From NCBI GenBank assembly GCA_934462925.1, contig CAKSIT010000010.1, forward strand, positions 62,001 to 126,000: DNA of 64,000 bases, written 5' to 3'. Below the pieces are notes generated by a model. The model saw nothing but the letters and a program-made list of their open reading frames with translations. It was not told the DNA's origin and searched no databases. The position numbers and the translations under genes were made by a program. This document shows, in pieces, positions 54,164-61,621 of this stretch. Position 1 is the first letter of the stretch. Each line of letters starts with the position of its first letter. The DNA is from an uncultured Oscillospiraceae bacterium. GTDB taxonomy: Bacteria > Bacillota > Clostridia > Oscillospirales > Ruminococcaceae.

Positions 54164-55408
54164 TCAGCCGCCCCCCGTTATCGCAAGAAGAATCACCGCA
54201 GCTATGGTGTTGAGCAGCAGAAAGCAGCTTATCACCGCGAGAATAAGCCCCATCACCGCCTCGCAGCTTCTGAAAAGCCCCGCGAGCGACCCCTGCCCGA
54301 ACACGTCTGCGAGCGCCGCCGCGCACATAAGCGACAGCTTGTAGCATATCACCGTAAGCAGCATGGGCAGCGCCATTACCGCCGCGGCGACTATGCCGTA
54401 CGTGCCAACCGTGCTTTTCATCATCACAAGCCCGCCCTGCACGGTGTTCACCGCGTCTGAGATAGTGCCGCCCACCACGGGTACGCCCGAGGATATCATG
54501 AACTTTGCCGTGCGGATAAGCGTGTTGTCCGAGGCGTTCGTGACAAACGTCTGCACCGAAAGCACGCTTGTAAACACCGTCATCATAAGCCCGAGCGCCC
54601 ATGTCACCACCTTTTTCACAAGCTCCGCAAGCCGCCCCAAATCAAGCTGCGGCGAAGCCGTCCCCGCCACCGAAAGCCCCATTATCGTGCCGCACAGCGG
54701 CGCTAAGAAGTTCACCGCAAGCTGCGTGAAAAGCTGCGTTGCCGCAAGAAACGCCGTGTTTACAGCCGTGGCGCTCGCGGTATGCCCAAGCACCGCTGCA
54801 ATCCCCGCAAACGCGGGAATAAACACCAGCATGAACGCCGCCGCGTCGCTCAGCAGCGAGAGCGTGCCGTCAAGCACCTGCGCCATTGCCGCGACTGTCA
54901 TGCCCGAGCCTGCAAGCGCCCCCAGCGCGCAGAACGTCCCCTTAAGCCCGCCGTCCCCAAGCGAATCCGCGAGCGCGCACAGCAGCACCACGCCGCACAG
55001 CGCGCACAAAAGCTGAAGCGGCTTCGAGGCGTTTGCAAGCAGCTCCTGCCATATGTAGGCAAGCACCCCGCCGAAGCCAAGCGCCCCTGCGCCGCTTTCG
55101 GGGGTAACGCCGCCCTCGTCAAGCTCGCCGCGTACCTCGGGCGGCAGCGCCTGCTCAATGTCGCGCGCTTCCTGCATAAATTCATTGCCATCTTCGGCGG
55201 GATTTGCCGCTGCGGGATTGCTGCCCGCCGCCGCTAAATTCGCCGTTTGCGCGTAACCGTCCGCTTCTGCGGAAGCGGCGGCTTCTGCGGTGTTTCCCGC
55301 CGCGGCAGCCGTTTGGGCGGAATAAGCGCTTTCCGCGAGCGCGGCGGGCGCGCAGAAAACAAGCGCAGCCGCGGCAAGCGCCGCAAAAAGCCGTGTAAGA
55401 ATTTTCAT
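54164..55408 (-). CDS. spoIIIAE: Stage III sporulation protein AE
   Basis: 414 aa. The signal peptide MKILTRLFAALAAAALVF ends near residue 27. An Ala-rich low-complexity stretch of about 45 residues follows, then the SpoIIIAE core with about eight membrane helices (LLCALCGVVLLCALADSLGDGGL, LSVQTFVTNASDNTLIRTAKFMISSGVPVVGGTISDAVNTVQGG). The ATG at 55408 is preceded by GGAGGAG; the longer frame to 55615 runs antisense to nothing but overlaps spoIIIAD. It is the polytopic component of the channel. Confidence 0.93.
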   Translation of the reverse strand: MKILTRLFAALAAAALVFCAPAALAESAYSAQTAAAAGNTAEAAASAEADGYAQTANLAAAGSNPAAANPAEDGNEFMQEARDIEQALPPEVRGELDEGGVTPESGAGALGFGGVLAYIWQELLANASKPLQLLCALCGVVLLCALADSLGDGGLKGTFCALGALAGSGMTVAAMAQVLDGTLSLLSDAAAFMLVFIPAFAGIAAVLGHTASATAVNTAFLAATQLFTQLAVNFLAPLCGTIMGLSVAGTASPQLDLGRLAELVKKVVTWALGLMMTVFTSVLSVQTFVTNASDNTLIRTAKFMISSGVPVVGGTISDAVNTVQGGLVMMKSTVGTYGIVAAAVMALPMLLTVICYKLSLMCAAALADVFGQGSLAGLFRSCEAVMGLILAVISCFLLLNTIAAVILLAITGGG

Positions 55409-55449
55409 ATGCTCCTCCGTTTTGCAATGCCTTTTTGAACGCGCGCCGT

Positions 55450-55845
55450 TCACCCCGCGCCGCCCACAAGCCCCGCCACAATGTCCGCAAGCTCCATAAA
55501 CACGGGCAGGGAAATGACCGCCACGGCGGCTCTGCCCGCAAGCTCCAGCTTCGAGGCGAGCGCGCTCTCGCCCGCGTCGCGGCAGATGTCCGCGGCAAGC
55601 TGTGTTATGCAGCACACCGCAAGCGCCTTTATAAGCACCTGCGCAAAGCCGTTGTCAAGCCCCGCGCGCCGCGAAAGCTCCTTTAGCGCCTCGACCGATG
55701 GCGCAAGCATGAGCGCCGCCGCGCCCATAAGCAGCACTCCGCCCGCAATGCCCACGCCAAGCGCGGCTTCGGGGCGGTATTGCCTTACGATAACGCACAG
55801 CAGCGCGCAAATCACGGCAATGCCCGCAAGCGTGAAGATGTCCAT
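55450..55845 (-). CDS. spoIIIAD: Stage III sporulation protein AD
   Basis: 131 aa with about four membrane helices (IFTLAGIAVICALLCVIVRQY, ALGVGIAGGVLLMGAAALML and two more). CCITQLAADICRDAGESALASKLELAGRAAVAVISLPVF is the family core. It lies 8 bases downstream of spoIIIAC, with RBS GAGGT. Membrane component of the mother-cell channel machinery. Confidence 0.92.
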   Translation of the reverse strand: MDIFTLAGIAVICALLCVIVRQYRPEAALGVGIAGGVLLMGAAALMLAPSVEALKELSRRAGLDNGFAQVLIKALAVCCITQLAADICRDAGESALASKLELAGRAAVAVISLPVFMELADIVAGLVGGAG

Positions 55846-55853
55846 GCTCTACC

Positions 55854-56051
55854 TCACCAAAGCCCGAAAACGCTCTTTATCGTGTCAAACAGCTCGCTTA
55901 TCTGCGGGATAAGCATAAGCAGCACGATAACAAGCCCCGCGATGGTAAGCATCATAGCCTGCTCGTCGTGGTCGGATTTCTTGAGTATCTGGTTCAGCAC
56001 GGCAACTATTATGCCGACTGCCGCTATTCTGAATATCAGGTCAAGGTCCAT
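55854..56051 (-). CDS. spoIIIAC: Stage III sporulation protein AC
   Basis: 65 aa, the usual size, with two membrane helices (LIFRIAAVGIIVAVLNQIL and MLTIAGLVIVLLMLIPQI). It is first after the 68-bp repeat array that separates it from spoIIIAB by 224 bases. In most Firmicutes these two genes are adjacent. RBS GGACGGAAAG lies before the ATG. Confidence 0.92.
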   Translation of the reverse strand: MDLDLIFRIAAVGIIVAVLNQILKKSDHDEQAMMLTIAGLVIVLLMLIPQISELFDTIKSVFGLW

Positions 56052-56114
56052 GTGCTTTCCGTCCTTTGCTTAGTTTGTCTTGCGGGAATTGCGCGCAGGG
56101 GAGCGCGGGGGAAT

Positions 56115-56280
56115 GCAAGCGTTCAACTTGTTGAACGCCCTACCGCTAAAAATTGTATAGCGCATTCGGCTTCGCTGAATGCGCAAGCGTTCAACTTGTT
56201 GAACGCCCTACCGCTAAAAATTGTATAGCGCATTCGGCTTCGCTGAATGCGCAAGCGTTCAACTTGTTGAACGCCCTACC
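56115..56280. repeat. 68-bp tandem repeat (2.4 copies) within the spoIIIA operon
   Basis: Units begin at 56115, 56183 and 56251; the third is cut after 30 bases where spoIIIAB ends. Each unit holds two palindromes, GCGTTCAACTTGTTGAACGC and GCGCATTC-GGC-TTC-GCTGAATGCGC, the second with an 11-bp stem allowing one G-U pair. The copies are virtually identical. The last bases of the spoIIIAB gene (its stop region) lie at the array edge. Confidence 0.9.
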
Positions 56281-56764
56281 ACATCATAATAGCCGCGCCC
56301 AGCCCGCACAGCGCTCCCACGGAGCGAAACAGCCTGCCCTTTTCCGCGTATTCCGCGCGGGCGGCTTCGTAAAGCGCGGAGAGCTGCCCCTCGTACAGCT
56401 CGAGGGTCTGCACAGCGCCCGCCCTGTCGCTTTTGCCGAGCGCCTGCCCGAGCGCCTGCATAAGCGCCGCTTCCTCTTTATGGCAAAACGGCAGCTCCGC
56501 GAGCCGCCCGCACCCCGCAGCCCACGCCGCGCGTATGTCTCCTGCGGCGCGCTTCTCGCGCACAAGCTGCGCGAAAAGCCCGTTTTCCTGCTCGATAAGC
56601 TCCGCGAGCGTAGGCGCGGTGCAGCGTATCTTCACGCTAAAGCCCGCAATCAGCCCCACAAGCTCCGCTAAAAGCTCGCAGCGGCGCTTTGCAAGGCGGC
56701 TTCTGCCAAGCCCCGCAAGCGCGCATAGTGCAAACGCCGTTATGGCTATAAAATGCCGTATCAC
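56276..56764 (-). CDS. spoIIIAB: Stage III sporulation protein AB
   Basis: 162 aa. An N-terminal helix and a C-terminal helix (SVGALCGLGAAIMMW) flank a helical soluble domain with ELLAELVGLIAGFSVKIRCTAPTLAELIEQE. The fold resembles GspF/T2SS platform proteins. I choose GTG at 56764, which overlaps the spoIIIAA stop as GTGA and has GGGGG upstream; a start seven codons earlier is possible. The gene ends next to the tandem repeat, which could have altered its last codons. Confidence 0.88.
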   Translation of the reverse strand: MIRHFIAITAFALCALAGLGRSRLAKRRCELLAELVGLIAGFSVKIRCTAPTLAELIEQENGLFAQLVREKRAAGDIRAAWAAGCGRLAELPFCHKEEAALMQALGQALGKSDRAGAVQTLELYEGQLSALYEAARAEYAEKGRLFRSVGALCGLGAAIMMW

Positions 56765-57630
56765 GTCGCACCCCCGCATTCCCAAAGCTCCGCGAGAACG
56801 CCCGCGCCCGCAAGCACCGCCGCTTTGTCAAACAGCGGCAGCAGCTGCGCCGCGCCCTTTCTGCGGGAAAGCTCCGCGCGGCTGCCCGCGTGTATCGCCG
56901 CCACCACCCTGACCCCGCTGAACAGGCATTGCTCCACGGCGTCGGCGTCGTCGCCTATCTCGTCGCATATGATTATTTCGGGCGAGAGCGTGCGCAGCGC
57001 CATGAGCATTCCCTCGCGCTTGCCAACGCCTACAAGCGCGTCGGTGTTTTCGCCAATGTCGAGGGTCGGCTGCCCCGCGCAGGCCGCGGAAAGCTCGTTG
57101 CGGCTGTCGATAAGCGTTACGCGGTGCGAGCCGCCGAGTATCCGCGCAAGGTCGCGCAGAACGGTGGTTTTGCCGCTCATGGGCGCGCCCGCAAGCAGCA
57201 GCGAACACAGCTCCTGCCCGAAAGCGCGCTCATAAAGCTCCCGCGCGCAGCCCGGAACCTGCCGCGCAAGCCGTATGTTAAGCGCGGAGATGTCCTTGAA
57301 CGACTCGACAGCGCCCGTGCGCTCGCTGCATACCGCCGTGCCGCATATCCCCACGCGGCAGCCGCCGTCAAGCGTTATAAAGCCCTGCGCAATGTCCCGC
57401 GCGAAGCTGTGGACGGAGCAGCGGCACAGCTCCTCAAAGCACTCCGCTATGTCCTGCGGCGTAAACGGCTGCGAGCAGGGGAAAATGCGCCCGTCCGTCA
57501 GCACGGCGGCGGCGCGCCTGCCCGCGCGCAGGCGTATTTCGGCTATTCCCTGCGGAACGCCCGAGAGGTCAAGGCGGCGCTCCGCCGCTTTAAGAGGAAC
57601 GCTGCGGCGGGGTACGGCTGCGGTTATCAT
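56761..57630 (-). CDS. spoIIIAA: Stage III sporulation protein AA (ATPase)
   Basis: 289 aa AAA+/secretion-type ATPase. The P-loop is GAPMSGKTT, with the Walker B region PEIIICDEIGDDADA. The N-terminus carries IAEIRLRAGRRAAAVLTDGRIF, the SpoIIIAA-specific domain. It is thought to power the SpoIIIA channel from the mother cell. It is the first gene of the operon and has RBS AAAGG. A sigma-E-like promoter is found upstream (57694-57724). Confidence 0.95.
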   Translation of the reverse strand: MITAAVPRRSVPLKAAERRLDLSGVPQGIAEIRLRAGRRAAAVLTDGRIFPCSQPFTPQDIAECFEELCRCSVHSFARDIAQGFITLDGGCRVGICGTAVCSERTGAVESFKDISALNIRLARQVPGCARELYERAFGQELCSLLLAGAPMSGKTTVLRDLARILGGSHRVTLIDSRNELSAACAGQPTLDIGENTDALVGVGKREGMLMALRTLSPEIIICDEIGDDADAVEQCLFSGVRVVAAIHAGSRAELSRRKGAAQLLPLFDKAAVLAGAGVLAELWECGGAT

Positions 57631-57693
57631 GCTTTGTCAGCCCTTTCTTTTAATATAAGGCGAGCGCGGCGCGCCGTACTCGTCCGTTTGCTG

Positions 57694-57724
57694 AATGATA
57701 TGCAGGGGCTGTCCGATTTATGAC
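57694..57724 (-). promoter_or_regulatory. Sigma-E-like promoter of the spoIIIA operon
   Basis: Reverse strand: GTCATAA (57718-57724) as -35, 15-bp spacer, CATATCATT (57694-57702) as -10. This resembles the sporulation sigma-E consensus (ATA-type -35, CATAnnnT -10). The start would be about 55 bases before spoIIIAA. The Bacillus spoIIIA operon is known to use sigma-E. Confidence 0.6.
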
Positions 57725-57811
57725 GGGCGGCGCGGCGCGAGTCAGGCGGTGAAAAATCAGCAAAAAACCGTGGCGCGGCGCGAAAAATTGCAAAAAAATG
57801 ATAAACGCCCC

Positions 57812-57840
57812 TTGACAAAGCGGATTTGGTGTGTTATAAT
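57812..57840 (+). promoter_or_regulatory. Strong promoter of the rplU operon
   Basis: A perfect TTGACA (57812-57817), 17 bp, perfect TATAAT (57835-57840) with TG at 57832-57833. The leader of about 85 bases may hold an L21-type autoregulatory structure, which I cannot confirm by eye. Confidence 0.9.
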
Positions 57841-57928
57841 AATAAAGCCGCTTGTGCAGGGTCAACTATGCAAAAGCGCAGAAATGCGCACCCCGACACA
57901 GCGAGTCTGAATAAATGAGGTAAAAAGT

Positions 57929-58234
57929 ATGTACGCAGTAATTGAAACAGGCGGAAAGCAGTATCAGGTAAAAGAGGGCGACGTTCTTTTCATCGAAAAG
58001 CTTGAAGCCGAGGGCGAAATCACTTTTGACAAGGTGATTATGGTCGGCAAGGACGACGGTGTTACCGTCGGCGCTCCTTATGTAGACGGCGCTTCCGTAA
58101 AGGCTACGCTCCTTAAGAACGGCAAGGCGAAGAAGATAACTGTATTCACCTACAAGCCCAAAAAGAGCGTTAAGAGGAAGATGGGCCACAGACAGCCCTA
58201 CAGCCAGGTAAGGATTGAAGCCATCAACGCATAA
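57929..58234 (+). CDS. rplU: 50S ribosomal protein L21
   Basis: 101 aa. The start [18 protein letters not shown] and the end [17 protein letters not shown] are diagnostic for L21. Its stop overlaps the prp start (TAATG). First gene of the conserved rplU-prp-rpmA operon, behind a consensus promoter. Confidence 0.98.
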   Translation: MYAVIETGGKQYQVKEGDVLFIEKLEAEGEITFDKVIMVGKDDGVTVGAPYVDGASVKATLLKNGKAKKITVFTYKPKKSVKRKMGHRQPYSQVRIEAINA

Positions 58235-58551
58235 TGCTAAGAGCTGTATTTTATCGGCGTGACAACGCGCTGTGCGGCTTTGACGTCACGGGTCACGCGG
58301 GCTACGGCACGCAGGGCAGCGACGTGGTATGCGCCGCGGTAAGCTCGGCTGTTATGCTGGTGTGCAACGCGGTAACGGACTTTATGGGGGCTAGCGCTCA
58401 TGCCGAGGTCGGCGAGAACATTGTGTCCCTGCGCGTGCAAAAGCACAGCGCGCAGTCCGAAAGCCTGCTGGAGGCGTTTTACGACCATATGCAGGGGATA
58501 GCCGCAGAATACAGCAAGGTAAAGGTTGAAACTCGGAACACAGGAGGATAA
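58234..58551 (+). CDS. prp: Ribosomal-processing cysteine protease Prp
   Basis: 105 aa. The catalytic His is H21 in GHAGYG, and the nucleophile is C33 in [10 protein letters not shown], matching the Prp family. Prp removes the N-terminal extension of L27 in Firmicutes and related phyla. The L27 product of the next gene has that extension, so enzyme and substrate are encoded side by side. The start overlaps rplU by one base. Confidence 0.94.
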   Translation: MLRAVFYRRDNALCGFDVTGHAGYGTQGSDVVCAAVSSAVMLVCNAVTDFMGASAHAEVGENIVSLRVQKHSAQSESLLEAFYDHMQGIAAEYSKVKVETRNTGG

Positions 58552-58555
58552 TACG

Positions 58556-58834
58556 ATGATTAGAATTAGCTTACAGTTTTTTGCCCACAAAAAAGGTATG
58601 GGCTCTACCAAGAACGGCCGCGACTCCGAGTCCAAGAGACTTGGCGCAAAGCGTGCTGATATGCAGAAGGTCAGCGCAGGCAGCATTCTCGTAAGACAGA
58701 GAGGCACTCACATTCACGCAGGCAAGAACGTTGGCAAGGGTTCTGACGACACCCTGTTCGCACTTGTTGACGGAACTGTAAAGTTCGAGCGCCTTGGCAG
58801 GGACAGAAAGCAGGTCAGCGTATACGCTGACTGA
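58556..58834 (+). CDS. rpmA: 50S ribosomal protein L27 with Prp-cleaved extension
   Basis: 92 aa. The N-terminus [21 protein letters not shown] carries the LQFFA motif that Prp cuts, exposing the mature end needed near the peptidyl-transferase centre. The remainder has [13 protein letters not shown] and the usual basic L27 core. The ATG at 58556 follows GGAGG; the longer frame to 58526 does not fit L27. Confidence 0.97.
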   Translation: MIRISLQFFAHKKGMGSTKNGRDSESKRLGAKRADMQKVSAGSILVRQRGTHIHAGKNVGKGSDDTLFALVDGTVKFERLGRDRKQVSVYAD

Positions 58835-58859
58835 TGAGCCTAGTTCTCACAGGTACATC

Positions 58860-58890
58860 ATAAGGCGGAACTTCAAAAGTCCGCCTTATT
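58860..58890 (+). terminator. Terminator after rpmA
   Basis: ATAAGGCGGA (58860-58869) pairs with TCCGCCTTAT (58880-58889), followed by TTGT. It ends the rplU operon before the MITE, so obgE must rely on readthrough or another promoter. Confidence 0.75.
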
Positions 58891-58914
58891 TGTCTTATTA
58901 CACAAATTACATAA

Positions 58915-59073
58915 GGTCACCTCTAAAAACCTTGTTTGAGTGAAAATGTGTATAGCGCACCGACTGCTTCTTCAAACCTCCTCGTAAGGCATACAGCCTT
59001 ACTTCGTCGGCTTTCATCGCATTCGGCACACTCTACCCATTTTCCCTTTTCAAACCGGTTTTTAGAAGTTCCC
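58915..59073 (-). mobile_element. 159-bp MITE-like element, copy 2
   Basis: Same length as copy 1 (3612-3770), opposite orientation, ends GGTCACCTCTAAAAACC and GGTTTTTAGAAGTTCCC. Flanked by ATAA at 58911-58914 and 59074-59077. The core hairpin is identical to copy 1. It fills most of the 311-base gap between rpmA and obgE. The reading frame that runs through it into obgE is not part of the Obg protein. Confidence 0.85.
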
Positions 59074-59145
59074 ATAAAAGCGGATTATACCCGCTCGGCG
59101 GGGCAGACTAATACCGCGAAGCGCAAAAGAAAGGCAGTGAGTGCA

Positions 59146-60420
59146 ATGTTTGTTGACAAGGTGGAAATTTCCATAAAAGCGGGAAACGGCGGCAACGGCG
59201 CGGTTTCGTTCCACAGGGAGAAGTATGTGAACGCGGGCGGACCTGACGGCGGCGACGGCGGCAAGGGTTCGGACATTGTGTTCGTTGCAGACGACAACCT
59301 ATCGACGCTTATCGACTTCCGCTATAAAAAGAAGTACGTAGCGCCCGACGGCGAGCCAGGTGGCGCAAAGCGCTGCTCGGGCAGGTCGATGGAGGCTACC
59401 GTTATCCGCGTGCCGCGCGGCACGATAATCAAGGACGCGCACACAGGGCGCATTATGGCGGATATCTCCGACGACGAGCCTGTTGTTGTGGCGCACGGCG
59501 GCAAGGGCGGCAAGGGCAACGTGCATTTCGCAACGCCCACAAGGCAGATTCCGCGCTTTGCAAAGCCGGGATTCCCGGGGGAGAAGTTCGACGTGGTGCT
59601 GGAGCTTAAGCTGCTTGCGGACGTGGGACTTGTCGGCTTCCCGAACGTCGGTAAATCCACGCTTATAAGCGTGGTGAGCGCCGCGAAGCCGAAAATCGCG
59701 AACTATCACTTCACGACCCTGACGCCCGTTCTGGGCGTTGTAAAGCGCGGGGAGAAGTCGTTCGTAATGGCGGATATCCCCGGGCTTATCGAGGGCGCGA
59801 GCGACGGCGTGGGGCTGGGTCACGAGTTTTTGCGCCATGTTGAGCGGTGCAGGCTTATCGTCCACGTGGTGGACGTGTCGGGAATCGAGGGGCGCGACCC
59901 CAAGGACGATTTCGAGAAGATAAACAAGGAGCTTGCGAATTTCTCAGAGGAGCTTGCGGCAAGCCCGCAGATAGTCGCGGGAAACAAGTGCGACATGGCG
60001 GACGAAGCGCAGATAGAGGACTTCCGCAGCTATATCGAGAGTAAGGGACTGAGCTTCTTCCCGATTTCCGCGGCGACCACCGCAGGCACGGACGCGCTTA
60101 TGGACTGCGTTGCGGCGGAGCTTGAGAAGCTTCCCCCCGCAAAGCGCTTCGAGGTGCAGCCGCTCACGCTTGAGGAGCTTACCGACATTGAGAGCAAGAA
60201 GCACTCGTTTACCATTGAAAAGGTTGACGGCGTGTACGTGGTGGACGCGGAGTTCTTAGCGCCCATTCTTTCCACGGTGAATATGGAGGACTACGAGAGC
60301 CTGCAGTACTTCCAGCGCGTACTGAGGTACAGCGGCATTATAGACGAGCTTGAGCGCATGGGCATACAGGAGGACGACCTTGTGTCCATTTACGACTTCG
60401 AGTTCAACTACGTAAGATAA
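59146..60420 (+). CDS. obgE: GTPase Obg (ObgE/CgtA)
   Basis: 424 aa. The N-terminal glycine-rich Obg fold is evident (VEISIKAGNGGNGAVSFHRE, GPDGGDGGKGSDIV). The G domain has GFPNVGKST, DIPGLIEGA and NKCDM, and the C-terminal OCT domain ends DDLVSIYDFEFNYVR. It acts in 50S assembly and stress sensing. I take ATG 59146 as the start: the Obg fold begins there, whereas the open frame upstream to 58936 is MITE sequence. The RBS is weak (AAAGGCAG). Confidence 0.96.
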   Translation: MFVDKVEISIKAGNGGNGAVSFHREKYVNAGGPDGGDGGKGSDIVFVADDNLSTLIDFRYKKKYVAPDGEPGGAKRCSGRSMEATVIRVPRGTIIKDAHTGRIMADISDDEPVVVAHGGKGGKGNVHFATPTRQIPRFAKPGFPGEKFDVVLELKLLADVGLVGFPNVGKSTLISVVSAAKPKIANYHFTTLTPVLGVVKRGEKSFVMADIPGLIEGASDGVGLGHEFLRHVERCRLIVHVVDVSGIEGRDPKDDFEKINKELANFSEELAASPQIVAGNKCDMADEAQIEDFRSYIESKGLSFFPISAATTAGTDALMDCVAAELEKLPPAKRFEVQPLTLEELTDIESKKHSFTIEKVDGVYVVDAEFLAPILSTVNMEDYESLQYFQRVLRYSGIIDELERMGIQEDDLVSIYDFEFNYVR

Positions 60421-60495
60421 AGTGAGATAAACAGATACAGACCCGCGTTTGCGGGATAAGGGAGCGCCCGAGCGGGATAATCGGGGGTGAACGAC

Positions 60496-61197
60496 ATGAG
60501 TTTTATCAGCAGGCTTTTAAGCGCGATGGAGCGCTCCTCCGCAGGGAGCGAGGCCACCGCGAAAACGGTTTTTTCGCTTTGCGGAGAGGTTGAGAGCGAC
60601 TGCACGGCGCTTTACGTGGGCGACGAATGCGTAACGCCGCGCGTGCTGTCGCAAAGGCTCGAAAAGCTGCGCGTTGGCATTACCGACGAGGCGCGGCTCG
60701 CGCAGGCGCAGCGGGAGTTTCCGCAGGCGGCGCTTGTGCAGCCGTTTGAGCTGCCGCAGACGCAGGGCGGGTACGACTTTGCGTGGTACAGCGCAAACGT
60801 TGAGTTTGAGAGCGCCCGCGCGCGGCTCGCGCAGCTTAAGGGCGGAATGAAAAGCGGCGGCACGGCGGTATTCCGCGCGCTGTGCTGGCTTATAGACCCG
60901 TCGCCCGACACCGCGGCGTTCTGCGCGCACCGCTTCGGCAAGATGAAGCACCTTGACGAGGTGCTGCTTGAAGCAAAGGAGCAGGGCTTTAAGGTGAGCG
61001 ACTTCTACATCGCGCCTAAATCCGACTGGACGCAGGGACTGTACAGACCGCTGCTTGCGCGTGCGCAGGAGTACGAGGTGCAGCGCGAGGACTACGCCGA
61101 AGTGGACGCGGGACTGCGCGAGATAAAGCGCGAGGCGGATATGTTCGAGCTTCACTGCGAGGAGTACAGCTTCGTTTACTACATAATGAAAGGTTGA
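60496..61197 (+). CDS. Methyltransferase-like protein with missing SAM motif
   Basis: 233 aa. The part around residues 115-130 (GGMKSGGTAVFRALCWL) and the C-terminal beta pattern (FKVSDFYIAPKSDW) resemble the second half of a class I methyltransferase. The glycine-rich SAM loop of motif I is not visible in the first half. It may be a degenerate, non-catalytic relative or an unrelated fold. The ATG at 60496 follows GGGGGTGA; a GTG at 60487 is less likely. It sits between obgE and mrnC, 4 bases from mrnC. I do not claim a function. Confidence 0.55.
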   Translation: MSFISRLLSAMERSSAGSEATAKTVFSLCGEVESDCTALYVGDECVTPRVLSQRLEKLRVGITDEARLAQAQREFPQAALVQPFELPQTQGGYDFAWYSANVEFESARARLAQLKGGMKSGGTAVFRALCWLIDPSPDTAAFCAHRFGKMKHLDEVLLEAKEQGFKVSDFYIAPKSDWTQGLYRPLLARAQEYEVQREDYAEVDAGLREIKREADMFELHCEEYSFVYYIMKG

Positions 61198-61201
61198 TTG
61201 C

Positions 61202-61606
61202 ATGGCGCTTGACGAAAGGGAAGCCGCCGCGTACAGCCCGAATGTGCTGGCGTTCTACGGAGACTGCGTGTATGAGCTGCTGGTAAGGCAGCGCGTGGTT
61301 CTTCGCGGCAGCACAAGCGCGGGCAGGCTGCACGACATGGCTGTCGAGCAGGTGCGCGCGGGCTATCAGTCCGCTGCGGTGGGCGTTATAGAGCCGCTGC
61401 TTACCGAAAGGGAGGCGGACATTCTGCGCCGCGGCAGGAACGCGGGCGGAATATCCGTGCCGAAAAGCGCAAAGCCCTCGGAGTACCGCAGGGCGACGGC
61501 GCTCGAAACTCTTTTCGGGTATCTCAGCCTTTCGGGTCAGGAGGACAGGCTGCGCGAGCTTTTTTCGGTAATATGCGAGAAGCTGCCGCCGCAGCATTCC
61601 CCCTGA
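61202..61606 (+). CDS. mrnC: Mini-ribonuclease III
   Basis: 134 aa with only the RNase III catalytic core: NVLAFYGDCVYELLVRQ holds the catalytic Asp and Glu, and ATALETLFGYLSLSGQEDRLRELF has the second acidic cluster. No dsRNA-binding domain. It matures the 5' and 3' ends of 23S rRNA in Firmicutes. It starts 4 bases after the preceding stop and precedes the yitT-type gene by 15 bases. Confidence 0.94.
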   Translation: MALDEREAAAYSPNVLAFYGDCVYELLVRQRVVLRGSTSAGRLHDMAVEQVRAGYQSAAVGVIEPLLTEREADILRRGRNAGGISVPKSAKPSEYRRATALETLFGYLSLSGQEDRLRELFSVICEKLPPQHSP

Positions 61607-61621
61607 GAAAAGGAGGGTGTG

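Noticed and set aside
53500..55600. Long forward-strand open frames opposite the spoIIIA genes
   Set aside because: They are shadows produced by the high GC content. They lack RBS and family motifs, and the reverse strand encodes recognisable SpoIIIA proteins.
56115..56280. CRISPR array
   Set aside because: The 68-bp units are contiguous with no unique spacers and no cas genes are near.
58936..59145. N-terminal extension of Obg from an upstream in-frame start
   Set aside because: The extra 70 residues are translated MITE sequence. The conserved Obg fold begins at MFVDKVEISIKAG (59146).
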